This document shows, piece after piece, positions 1 to 6,389 of a stretch of DNA of 6,833 bases (its first letter is position 1; each line of letters opens with the position of its first letter). The stretch lies in contig SLNX01000122.1 in NCBI GenBank assembly GCA_007132825.1, forward strand, positions 1 to 6,833. Reading direction: 5' to 3'. The notes beneath the pieces were generated by a model. The model was not told the DNA's origin. It made no database searches and was given only the letters and a program-made list of their open reading frames with translations. The position numbers and the translations under genes are program-made. This DNA is from Bacteroidales bacterium. GTDB lineage: Bacteria > Bacteroidota > Bacteroidia > Bacteroidales > UBA7960.

Positions 1-2
1 GA

Positions 3-1046
3 CGTTTTGCCACCTACAAAAGGGCACATTTGCTGTTTAATGACCTCGATAGACTTTCACGCATAGTGAACAACCCGGAGATGCCGGTTCAGTTTATCTA
101 TGCCGGGAAAGCCCATCCGGCGGATAAAGCAGGACAGGAACTCATCAGGCACATCATGGACATCAGCAAGCGGAAAGAATTCCGCGGGAAAATCCTTTTC
201 CTGGAGGATTACGACATGGAGCTGGGAAGGGAGCTGGTTAAAGGAGTGGATGTTTGGCTGAATACCCCTACCCGACCGCTGGAAGCATCTGGAACCAGCG
301 GCGAAAAAGCTGTTTTGAACGGTGTAATGAATTTGAGCGTCTTGGACGGCTGGTGGGCTGAAGGTTATGTTGAAGAGGCCGGATGGAAGCTTAAGGAGGA
401 GAAAACATTTGAAAATCAGGACTTCCAGAATGAACTGGACGCCGAAACTGTTTATACCATCCTCGAGACAGAGGTGGCACCCATGTTTTATGACAGGGAT
501 AAAAACGGACTTCCAAAAGAGTGGATTCGCTGGGTGAAGAATTGTATTGCCAAAATTGCACCCCATTACACCAACAAAAGGATGATGGATGATTACTTCG
601 ACATCTTCTACAATAAACTCTTTGATACTTCGGAGCGGATGATGCGTGAGAAATACAAAAATGCCAGATCGCTGGTATTCTGGAAGAATAGAATCATCCA
701 AGCCTGGGATAAGATTGAAGTGGTTGACCGTAAGGTGCTAACCAACTCGGGAAAAACCATTATGCTTGGAGAACCTTTTGTTGCTGAAATTCTTTTAAAA
801 GCGAACGGAATCAAGGACTCAGATTTTGGTCTGGAGGTGGTATTTGTTCAGAAAACGGTAGGTGGAGATCGTGAAATTGTATCGGTTTACGAGATGGAAC
901 TGGTTGGCCATGAAAATAAATTGTTAAGATACCGTTGTGAAGTGCCGGCAAAGCGTACCGGTGACTTCAATTATGCTTTCCGGATGTTTCCCCGGAGCAA
1001 CGACCTGGCACATCGTCAGGATTTCCACCTGATCAAGTGGATATAA
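3..1046 (+). CDS. glgP: Alpha-glucan phosphorylase (GT35), C-terminal part, 5' end outside window
   Basis: The visible 347 residues are the C-terminal catalytic half of a pyridoxal-phosphate-dependent alpha-glucan phosphorylase. This cytoplasmic enzyme releases glucose-1-phosphate from glycogen or maltodextrin. The frame is open to the left edge and begins RFATYKRA, the family motif whose Arg and Lys contact phosphate (residues 1 and 6 here). EASGTSGEKAVLNG follows; its Lys (residue 102, codon 306..308) aligns with the PLP-binding lysine. NLSVLDGWWAEGY comes next. Further on are a helical stretch (about 140-230) and a beta-rich tail ending FRMFPRSNDLAHRQDFHLIKWI, split as FRMFPRSNDL and AHRQDFHLIKWI, which is typical of the DUF3417-type bacterial branch rather than the E. 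coli GlgP type. In Bacteroidota this branch is often about 850 residues, or longer when fused to a glycogen-synthase-like domain. The N-terminus is not visible, so a fusion cannot be judged. A TTG at 30..32 is not a real start because the conserved motif lies upstream of it. Stop is TAA at 1044..1046. No frameshift is seen. Confidence 0.93.
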   Translation, partial: RFATYKRAHLLFNDLDRLSRIVNNPEMPVQFIYAGKAHPADKAGQELIRHIMDISKRKEFRGKILFLEDYDMELGRELVKGVDVWLNTPTRPLEASGTSGEKAVLNGVMNLSVLDGWWAEGYVEEAGWKLKEEKTFENQDFQNELDAETVYTILETEVAPMFYDRDKNGLPKEWIRWVKNCIAKIAPHYTNKRMMDDYFDIFYNKLFDTSERMMREKYKNARSLVFWKNRIIQAWDKIEVVDRKVLTNSGKTIMLGEPFVAEILLKANGIKDSDFGLEVVFVQKTVGGDREIVSVYEMELVGHENKLLRYRCEVPAKRTGDFNYAFRMFPRSNDLAHRQDFHLIKWI

Positions 1047-1064
1047 TTGCAGTTTTCGCAATTA
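1044..1064 (+). other. Small hairpin at the glgP stop codon, possible weak 3' end signal
   Basis: TAATTGC (1044..1050) and GCAATTA (1058..1064) are perfect 7-bp inverted arms around the 7-nt loop AGTTTTC. The left arm contains the glgP stop codon. The stem has little G+C and is followed by CTTTGTAAATTTG rather than a clean T-run, so it is a poor intrinsic terminator. It may still protect or define the glgP mRNA 3' end. The inverted repeat is seen directly; its function is inference. Confidence 0.3.
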
Positions 1065-1073
1065 CTTTGTAAA

Positions 1074-1104
1074 TTTGATTCTGTCTTGTCCTGAAATAGG
1101 TTTA
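1074..1104 (+). promoter_or_regulatory. Candidate Bacteroidota-type promoter for the fabG-recF-dciA run
   Basis: The Bacteroidota primary sigma factor recognises a -33 TTTG and a -7 TAnnTTTG with about 19-21 bp between them. Here TTTG (1074..1077) is followed after 19 bp by TAGGTTTA (1097..1104), which matches five of the six defined positions of the -7 element. Transcription would start near 1109, leaving a leader of about 70 nt before the fabG ATG at 1183. An alternative is ATTG (1046..1049), 20 bp, then a perfect TAAATTTG (1070..1077), which would start nearer 1083. The two share bases, so only one may be real. This is motif matching by eye only. Confidence 0.45.
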
Positions 1105-1129
1105 CACTTTTTGTAAACACAAATCAGGA
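1089..1129. repeat. 41-bp nested palindrome in front of fabG (operator, leader hairpin or repeat relic)
   Basis: Two inverted repeats share one centre at base 1109. The inner one is GTTTACA (1100..1106) and TGTAAAC (1112..1118) around CTTTT. The outer one is TCCTGA (1089..1094) and TCAGGA (1124..1129). Both are perfect, and asymmetric 5-bp spacers separate them (AATAG on the left, ACAAA on the right). The inner arms overlap the candidate -7 box and the predicted start point, which suits a repressor operator. If transcription instead starts upstream, the RNA would fold into a stem-loop with a 5x5 internal loop. A third option is a small dispersed palindromic element or the end of a lost insertion sequence. 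The symmetry is observed; each function is inference. Confidence 0.55.
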
Positions 1130-1182
1130 TTATGAGACACAAATTAAACAAATCAACTTAAAACTATAAACCATTTAAAATC

Positions 1183-1929
1183 ATGAAAATACTGGAAGGA
1201 AAAACAGCACTGATTACCGGTGGTTCGCGTGGTATTGGCCGTGCCATAGCCCTGGGTTTTGCACAAACCGGAGCTAATGTAGCATTTTCAGACCTTAAAT
1301 ACGATGAAAATGCAGCAGCACTCGAAAAGGAACTGCAGGCACTTGGTGTAAAGGCAAAAGCTTATGCATCAGATGCCGGTAGCTTTGCTGACAGTGACAA
1401 ACTGGTTGGTGATGTGATTGAAGATTTTGGGAAAATTGACATTCTTGTCAACAATGCCGGCATTACCAAAGATACTTTGTTGATGCGCATGACCGAAGAG
1501 ATGTGGGATGCTGTAATCCAGGTAAATTTGAAATCTGCTTTCAACCTGACCAAGGCTGTCCAAAAATACATGCTCAAGCAGCGTAGTGGCAGCATCATCA
1601 ACATGAGTTCCATTGTTGGATTGGGTGGTAATGCCGGGCAGGCAAATTATGCAGCATCAAAAGCGGGGATGATTGCTTTTACAAAATCGGTGGCGCAGGA
1701 AATCGGGGCCAGGAATATACGCGTCAACGCAATAGCACCTGGCTTTATTGAAACGGAAATGACAGCCAAGCTGCCGGAGGATGTGAAAAAAGAGTGGGCG
1801 GAAAAAATACCGCTGAAACGTGCAGGCACACCTGATGATGTGGCCAACATGGCAATCTTTCTTGCATCAGACATGGCCTCCTACGTTACAGGACAGGTGT
1901 TCACTGTGTGTGGCGGAATGAATAAGTAA
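1183..1929 (+). CDS. fabG: 3-oxoacyl-[acyl-carrier-protein] reductase (SDR family)
   Basis: FabG carries out the first reduction in each round of type II fatty acid synthesis: NADPH-dependent conversion of 3-oxoacyl-ACP to (3R)-3-hydroxyacyl-ACP in the cytoplasm. At 248 residues it has the normal length of a classical short-chain dehydrogenase. Visible features are the Rossmann glycine motif TGGSRGIG (12-19), NNAG (90-93), the active-site tetrad N115, S143, Y156 and K160 (YAASK), and PGFIETEMT (186-194). A C-terminal YVTGQVFTVCGGM replaces the commoner YVTGQ...VNGGM. The start at 1183 follows an A/T-rich leader with no Shine-Dalgarno, normal in Bacteroidota, and gives the standard FabG N-terminus. 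It lies 10 bp upstream of recF and is probably cotranscribed with it. It sits apart from other fab genes in this window, so it could be a second FabG-like SDR with another substrate (for example an acetoacetyl-CoA reductase). FabG is still the best reading. Confidence 0.9.
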   Translation: MKILEGKTALITGGSRGIGRAIALGFAQTGANVAFSDLKYDENAAALEKELQALGVKAKAYASDAGSFADSDKLVGDVIEDFGKIDILVNNAGITKDTLLMRMTEEMWDAVIQVNLKSAFNLTKAVQKYMLKQRSGSIINMSSIVGLGGNAGQANYAASKAGMIAFTKSVAQEIGARNIRVNAIAPGFIETEMTAKLPEDVKKEWAEKIPLKRAGTPDDVANMAIFLASDMASYVTGQVFTVCGGMNK

Positions 1930-1939
1930 ATTTCCACAA

Positions 1940-3064
1940 ATGTATTGTCGTCAGATCAATGCGATACAGTTTAAAAACCTGGAAGAGCTCACCTTGCATC
2001 TTTCACCGAAGTTCAATTGTTTTGCCGGCCATAACGGGGCCGGCAAAACCAATTTGATGGACGCAATATATTACCTTTCCTTCTGCAAAAGCTTCACCAA
2101 CCCGTCTGATACGCAAAACATCCAATTTGGTAAAGACTTCTTCCTGATACAGGGTCAATACAAACTCAATGGCCAGGAAGACACCATCCACTGCGGCGTA
2201 AAGAAAGGGCAACGGAAAAGTTTTAAACGCAATAAAAAAGAGTATGAGCGGCTTTCAGACCATATCGGGAAGTTTCCGCTTGTTCTTCTGAGTCCTGCAG
2301 ACACCCAACTGATCCTTGGCGGCAGTGATGAACGCCGGAAATTCATTGACGGCGTAATCGCTCAATACAACAATGAATACCTTCACAAGCTGATTAATTA
2401 CAACAAGGCCCTGCAACAAAGAAATGCCCTGCTGAAGATATTTGCCGAACAAAAACGGTTTGATTCTGCATCTCTGGATATCTGGGATGAGCACCTGGTA
2501 TTTAACGGTCATTACATATACAATGAACGAAAGGCTTTTTTTGACGATTTCATGCCGGTATTCATGGATTATTACGCGTTTTTGTCCCAGGAGAAAGAAC
2601 AAACAGACATTGTTTATGACAGCAGCCTGCATCAGGGTGAATACGAAAAGCAACTGATTGAGGCCCGCAATAAGGACCGGGTCCTTCAATATACCAGTGT
2701 CGGAATACATAAGGATGACCTTGTTTTCAGGATTCACAACGAAGCTGTTAAGAAATTTGGGAGCCAGGGGCAGCAAAAATCGTTTATCATTGCCCTGAAA
2801 CTGGCACAATTTTCTTTTACCAAAAAGATTAAAGGTTATAATCCTATTTTGCTTTTTGATGATATTTTCGATAAGCTGGATGCTTTAAGGGTAAGGCAGT
2901 TGATGCACCTGGTCAGCAAAGAGGACTTTGGCCAGGTGTTCGTCAGCGATACACATCCGGAAAGGCTGGAGGAGCTTTTTACCGAAATTGATTCGGAATG
3001 TAAGATTTTTATTATGGATGAGGGGCAGATATCTTATACCAAAACCCTTAACGGGTCTAATTAA
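1940..3064 (+). CDS. recF: DNA replication and repair protein RecF
   Basis: RecF is an SMC/ABC-like ATPase. With RecO and RecR it helps load RecA at single-strand gaps bordered by duplex DNA and aids restart of stalled forks. The 374-residue length is normal for the family. Visible motifs in order are Walker A GHNGAGKT (30-37), the RecF signature SPADTQLILGGSDERRKF (118-135), GIHKDDL (255-261, the GPHRDDL motif of other RecFs), the ABC signature region FGSQGQQK (273-280), Walker B LLFDDIFDKLD (304-314) and a switch region VFVSDTHPERL (333-343). The arm between the two ATPase halves (about 140-250) is helical. ATG at 1940 gives the expected N-terminus, with the first beta strand just before FAGHNGAGKT, 10 bp after the fabG stop. 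No Shine-Dalgarno is visible. It is followed after 7 bp by a dciA-like gene, an adjacency known from other bacteria. All nucleotide-binding motifs look intact. Confidence 0.96.
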   Translation: MYCRQINAIQFKNLEELTLHLSPKFNCFAGHNGAGKTNLMDAIYYLSFCKSFTNPSDTQNIQFGKDFFLIQGQYKLNGQEDTIHCGVKKGQRKSFKRNKKEYERLSDHIGKFPLVLLSPADTQLILGGSDERRKFIDGVIAQYNNEYLHKLINYNKALQQRNALLKIFAEQKRFDSASLDIWDEHLVFNGHYIYNERKAFFDDFMPVFMDYYAFLSQEKEQTDIVYDSSLHQGEYEKQLIEARNKDRVLQYTSVGIHKDDLVFRIHNEAVKKFGSQGQQKSFIIALKLAQFSFTKKIKGYNPILLFDDIFDKLDALRVRQLMHLVSKEDFGQVFVSDTHPERLEELFTEIDSECKIFIMDEGQISYTKTLNGSN

Positions 3065-3071
3065 TCAAGTT

Positions 3072-3362
3072 ATGCCGGGAACAAACGAAAGACCATTGGG
3101 GGATATCATTAAAACTGTGTTGAAAAAACACGGCCTGGAAGAAAAATTGACTGAAACAGAGATCTTTGCATCGTGGGGAAAGATCATGGGAGCACCAATT
3201 GCGAAATATACGGAAAGGTTATCTTTGAAGCAGGGGAATTTGATTGTATACCTGCGCTCTTCCGTTTTGCGGAATGAATTATCCTATGCCAAGACAAAGA
3301 TCATCAGGATGATCAATGATGAATTGGGAAAGCCTGCTGTTCGCGATATTGTTTTCAGATAG
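3072..3362 (+). CDS. dciA: DUF721/DciA-like protein, putative replicative helicase loader
   Basis: This 96-residue protein matches the DUF721 family: PLGDIIKTVLKKHGLEEKL at the N-terminus, a conserved Trp in IFASWGKIMG, then KYTERLSLKQGNLIVYLRSS, then ELSYAKTKIIRMINDELG and a terminal VRDIVFR. DciA proteins are the ancestral loaders of the DnaB replicative helicase, using a KH-like fold. Its place directly after recF fits a replication/repair role. The frame stays open upstream to about 2928, inside recF. ATG at 3072 is preferred because it places family-like sequence at residue 8 and leaves a 7-bp gap after the recF stop. Residues further upstream would only be recF read in another frame. 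Its last 8 bp overlap the 3' end of the opposing gene. The family call is fairly sure. The helicase-loading role is transferred from characterised DciA proteins, and Bacteroidota members are less studied. Confidence 0.82.
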   Translation: MPGTNERPLGDIIKTVLKKHGLEEKLTETEIFASWGKIMGAPIAKYTERLSLKQGNLIVYLRSSVLRNELSYAKTKIIRMINDELGKPAVRDIVFR

Positions 3363-4308
3363 GTTGTTCATCGCTGAGCTCCAGCTCCGGTTTTCCCTTT
3401 ACTACCGCTTTCACCTTTGCCTGTACAAACCTTTTAGGGGCCAGCAACTGAGCCACACGATCATCGAGATGAAGTTTTACCTCTTCTCCGAAACAATCCT
3501 GAAGTACCAGCACTTTTTGCCTGTAACCATCTGTAAAAACCATCTCTTCCAGCCGGTCAACCGGAAACTGATAGATTTTCCCTGATTCATAACAGGGGTG
3601 CTGTGGTTCGAGAATCACGTACCCATCTGCTGAAACTCCGATCACCTGACAGCTAATCGATCCTCCAATCGTAATGGGATAACGAACATAGTGTTTCTTT
3701 TTCAGCATGTGATCATTTCCGTTCACATCGCGCAACACAAAATATGATGCCTTACGGGTCGGGTCATACCTTTCGTCGGCAACCCGGAAAGAGTGATGCG
3801 TCCCAATCTCAAGCATTGAGACCGGCTGTTTCAGGGTGGAAGCCTGAAGATAAATCTTTCCTTTTTTTATCCTGACCAGAAGGCATTTGATCTGGCTGGG
3901 TGGGTTATCCCAAAGATTTTTGTCGTGGATGCGTACTTTCCACTGTTTATCCAAACGGTCTCGCACCATGAATAGATGCTCCTCCTCTTTCAGGATGTTT
4001 TTAACTTTGTCTTTACAAACAAAGTCAAAGGAATAGACTTCCCCTTCACGGTAAAAGGGATGTTCCGGTTCCAGAAAAACCTTTCCGTTACAGTTTACCT
4101 TATCCACACGACAATTGATTATTTGTCCCGGCTCAAATCCATATCCGACATAGTATGATTTGGTTAAAAGGATTTTATAGCCGTTTGGATCTTCCAAAAC
4201 GTAATATTCATCGTCCGGCCCCAATGAAACCGTTTTCCTGACGCGGAACGGATAAACAGCACCCTCTTTCAGTCTGGCATTGGGTATATGCACATAATGG
4301 ATATCCAT
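3355..4308 (-). CDS. Uncharacterised four-module beta-rich protein (OB/S1-like?), A-B-A-B repeat
   Basis: I do not recognise this 317-residue protein as a named family. It has no signal peptide and no membrane segment, is rich in charged and aromatic residues, and is probably cytoplasmic. It reads as two copies of a two-module unit. Module A1 (about 15-88) and A2 (about 169-243) share FRV, (Y/F)VL.D.NG, (Y/H)YV.Y, G.I.C.V, V...G.V.LEP(E/Q)HP..Y..G. Modules B1 (about 89-158) and B2 (about 244-314) share G.(V/I)Y.F, V.D, KV...D and a KGK...L ending. All four have the strand-loop-strand rhythm of small beta barrels, so an OB or S1-like nucleic-acid-binding fold is a reasonable guess, not a demonstration. 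It is the last gene of the nfeD-pncB-pncA run, starting 6 bp after the pncA stop. Its stop codon (TGA, complement of 3355..3357) lies inside the end of dciA on the other strand. ATG at 4308 is the only good start given the spacing. Coding is certain; function is unknown. Confidence 0.85.
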   Translation of the reverse strand: MDIHYVHIPNARLKEGAVYPFRVRKTVSLGPDDEYYVLEDPNGYKILLTKSYYVGYGFEPGQIINCRVDKVNCNGKVFLEPEHPFYREGEVYSFDFVCKDKVKNILKEEEHLFMVRDRLDKQWKVRIHDKNLWDNPPSQIKCLLVRIKKGKIYLQASTLKQPVSMLEIGTHHSFRVADERYDPTRKASYFVLRDVNGNDHMLKKKHYVRYPITIGGSISCQVIGVSADGYVILEPQHPCYESGKIYQFPVDRLEEMVFTDGYRQKVLVLQDCFGEEVKLHLDDRVAQLLAPKRFVQAKVKAVVKGKPELELSDEQPI

Positions 4309-4314
4309 CTCAGG

Positions 4315-4929
4315 TTATTCAGAAATAATGGATGATGATTTGATGAATTTTCCACCTTGCTCTGTGATCTTTGCTTTCATTTTTTTAAAGCCCTCATTGT
4401 CTATCGGTTTGGTCCCATCTTCAATAACATAGGTGGTAAAACCTTCCTTTATGGCGTCCAGGGCTGAGAAGCCTACACAAAAGTCGCCTGCGAGACCCAC
4501 TATATACACCTCTTTCACCCCTTTCCCTTTGAGGAAATCTGAAAGGCCTGTGCTGTTTTTGTATTCATTGTCATGGAATGTACTATAGCTGTCAATTTCA
4601 GGATGCATCCCTTTTCTAAAGATGGCAGCCACGCGCTTCAGTGACAAACTTTCGGCCAATTCAGCCCCTTTTGTTCCTTGAACACAGTGATCAGGCCAAA
4701 GGATCTGCTCGGTGTCGCCAAGGTGGATGGTTTCAAACATTTTTTTACCGGGATGGGCGGAAGCAAAACTCAGATGGTTAGCCGGATGCCAGTCTTGTGT
4801 GGCAACAACCATCGGAAAGTGCTTTTGCAATTCGTTGATGGTTGGAATGATAGTATCACCGTCAGGAACTGCAAGTGCACCGCCCGGAAGAAAATCGTAT
4901 TGAATGTCGGTTAGAATCAGTACTTTCAT
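4315..4929 (-). CDS. pncA: Nicotinamidase
   Basis: PncA hydrolyses nicotinamide to nicotinate and ammonia in the cytoplasm, recycling the nicotinamide released when NAD is consumed. The 204-residue length is typical for this isochorismatase-like family. The Asp-Lys-Cys catalytic triad reads as D8 (TDIQYDF), K106 (FRKG) and C151 (GLAGDFCV). The metal-site ligands read as D46 and H48 (QDWHPANH) and H81 (WPDHCVQGT). Position 148 before the Asp-aromatic-Cys is Gly, where many PncA proteins have Thr (GLATDYCV), a mild variation. The start codon ATG overlaps the pncB stop by 4 bp (ATGA). No Shine-Dalgarno is evident, so ribosomes probably arrive by coupling from pncB. The product is the substrate of PncB, encoded just upstream. 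An isochorismatase-type hydrolase of other specificity is unlikely given the DxH plus WPDHCVQGT signature and the pncB partner. Confidence 0.96.
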   Translation of the reverse strand: MKVLILTDIQYDFLPGGALAVPDGDTIIPTINELQKHFPMVVATQDWHPANHLSFASAHPGKKMFETIHLGDTEQILWPDHCVQGTKGAELAESLSLKRVAAIFRKGMHPEIDSYSTFHDNEYKNSTGLSDFLKGKGVKEVYIVGLAGDFCVGFSALDAIKEGFTTYVIEDGTKPIDNEGFKKMKAKITEQGGKFIKSSSIISE

Positions 4930-6368
4930 TGGGTTTGTCTTTTTTGCATATCCGTCATTAATTTTGTCTGAAGGTTTAGCAGGTTTTGAGAAACACCCAC
5001 TTTGTAAATATGTGGGAAATCAAAACGTTTGTGCTCATCTGGCAAAAGGCCCAGGCGCTCTTTTGCCAGATCACGTATCTCAGCGGCCGTTTTGGTTTTA
5101 TTGATAACCGTTCCATCCTTTATATGCTCAATAAAAAGGTTTTCAAATGTTAATCCTTTCAATGACAGTGATTTTTCTTTTTCAAACGGATGCACCATAA
5201 TATCGGGGCTGGATTCAGTTTCGAGTGCGACGCAGTCTGCATAATAACGGCCATCTCCATTAAGGTACCTCAGTACTTTCTTCTTTCCCGGCAATGTTGT
5301 CTTTTGCAGATTTTCGGAAATTTTTAATCTTGGTTTCCCGTCAGAATGTGCCAGTTTAAATACCCCATCGATAGCACCATCGGGTCGGCCGGTAATCATG
5401 CTGGTTCCTACGCCGAAAATATCAATGGCTGCATTCTGGTCGAGCAGACTTTTAATCACTCTTTCATCCAGCTGGTTGGAGACAATGATCTTTGTTTCAG
5501 TAAGTCCTGCTTCATCAAGCATGGTTCTTGCTCTTTTTGAAAGATAGGCGAGGTCGCCACTGTCGAGCCTGATCCCGCTTAGTGTTTTTCCATGCTTTGC
5601 CAGCTCTTTACCAACTGTAATTGCATTTGGCATGCCACTTTTCAGGGTGTTGTAAGTGTCAACCAGAAGCACACACTGATCAGGAAACACCTTGGCATAA
5701 GCCCTGAATGCATCCAGCTCACTGTCGAAACTTTCTATAAAAGAGTGGGCCATGGTCCCACTTGGCGGGATGTCATGAATTTTAGCAGCAAAAACGTTGG
5801 ACGTACTGTCGAAACCTCCAATCACAGCCGCTTTGCTGGCATGAATGCCACCAGTACTTTGTGCGCGTCGCAAACCAAAATCGGTTAATAACCTGTTGCC
5901 GGCTGAAAAACGTACCCTGCTGGCTTTTGTAGCAATTAGCGATTGAAAATTCAGCAGATTTAGCAACAAGGTTTCAACAAGCTGTGTTTCAATGATGTTT
6001 CCTTCAACGTGAAGAATGGGCTCAACGGGAAAAACAATTTCACCCTCTTGCATGCCATAAATCGTACCCCGGAAACTAAACGACTTCAGATATTCAAGGA
6101 AATCGGTGTTAAACTCCTGTTTGTGCAAGTAATCGATGTCAGATGAACCAAACTTAAGGTCTCCAATGGAGTCAATGAGGTCAGATAACCCTGCAAATAG
6201 GACATATCCCCCGTTAAAAGGCAGTTTTCGGAAAAAATAATCAAAACCGGCCTGAGTTTGATGTTTGTTGCTCAAGAAATAGGCTTGTCCCATGGTTAAC
6301 TGATACATGTCGGTATACAGTGGGGAAAACCTTGTGATATTTATCTGATCATGATATTTATGGGTCAT
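4926..6368 (-). CDS. pncB: Nicotinate phosphoribosyltransferase
   Basis: PncB joins nicotinate to PRPP, with ATP hydrolysis, to make nicotinate mononucleotide, the entry step of the Preiss-Handler NAD pathway. The 480-residue length fits the longer bacterial/human-like NAPRT group, not the E. coli type of about 400. Visible motifs are SPLYTDMYQLTMGQAY (15-30), GYVLFAGLSDLI (54-65), NFQSLIATKASRVRFSAG (140-157), DFGLRRAQ (163-170), IGGFDSTSN (183-191), GTMAHSF (204-210, H208 being the likely phosphorylated His), DTYNT (237-241), RLDSGDL (267-273) and FGVGTSM near 323-329. Start ATG at 6368 places LYTDMYQLTM near residue 17 as in homologues. An AGGGA lies about 12 nt upstream, a weak ribosome-binding match. 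It begins 21 bp after the nfeD-like stop and overlaps pncA by 4 bp, so the two salvage steps are made together. No motif is missing. Confidence 0.96.
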   Translation of the reverse strand: MTHKYHDQINITRFSPLYTDMYQLTMGQAYFLSNKHQTQAGFDYFFRKLPFNGGYVLFAGLSDLIDSIGDLKFGSSDIDYLHKQEFNTDFLEYLKSFSFRGTIYGMQEGEIVFPVEPILHVEGNIIETQLVETLLLNLLNFQSLIATKASRVRFSAGNRLLTDFGLRRAQSTGGIHASKAAVIGGFDSTSNVFAAKIHDIPPSGTMAHSFIESFDSELDAFRAYAKVFPDQCVLLVDTYNTLKSGMPNAITVGKELAKHGKTLSGIRLDSGDLAYLSKRARTMLDEAGLTETKIIVSNQLDERVIKSLLDQNAAIDIFGVGTSMITGRPDGAIDGVFKLAHSDGKPRLKISENLQKTTLPGKKKVLRYLNGDGRYYADCVALETESSPDIMVHPFEKEKSLSLKGLTFENLFIEHIKDGTVINKTKTAAEIRDLAKERLGLLPDEHKRFDFPHIYKVGVSQNLLNLQTKLMTDMQKRQTQ

Positions 6369-6389
6369 AACTCAACCGATTCCCTGTTT

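Noticed and set aside
57..701. A 214-codon open frame on the minus strand opposite glgP
   Set aside because: It lies wholly within strongly conserved phosphorylase codons, and its translation is rich in Cys/Phe/His with no recognisable motif. It is a shadow of the real gene.
1132..1161. A 9-codon reading frame (MRHKLNKST) with ATG just after the palindrome, in the fabG leader
   Set aside because: It is too short to judge, has no ribosome-binding site, and ATGs followed by ten sense codons are common by chance. It could be the start of a lost element gene or a leader peptide, but there is no support for either.
2255..2809. A 184-codon open frame on the minus strand opposite recF
   Set aside because: It is antisense to intact RecF motifs and shows no family signature or plausible start context.
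2928..3071. A 48-codon upstream extension of the dciA-like frame into recF
   Set aside because: The extension is only recF sequence read in another frame. Family-like residues begin after ATG 3072, which has normal operon spacing.
3299..3314. GATCATC/GATGATC inverted repeat as a terminator for the minus-strand operon
   Set aside because: The stem is A/T-rich, it lies within dciA codons for KIIRMIND, and the downstream T-stretch is broken. It is mentioned only as a possibility.
3376..3394. GAGC/GCTC hairpin followed by TTTT as an intrinsic terminator for the plus-strand genes
   Set aside because: The stem is only 4 bp and the T-run is short and interrupted by a CGG spacer. It also lies in the coding end of the opposing gene. 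It is too weak to annotate.
4926..6368. Frameshift or decay in pncB or pncA because they overlap
   Set aside because: Both frames are full length with all catalytic motifs present. The 4-bp ATGA overlap is a normal operon arrangement.
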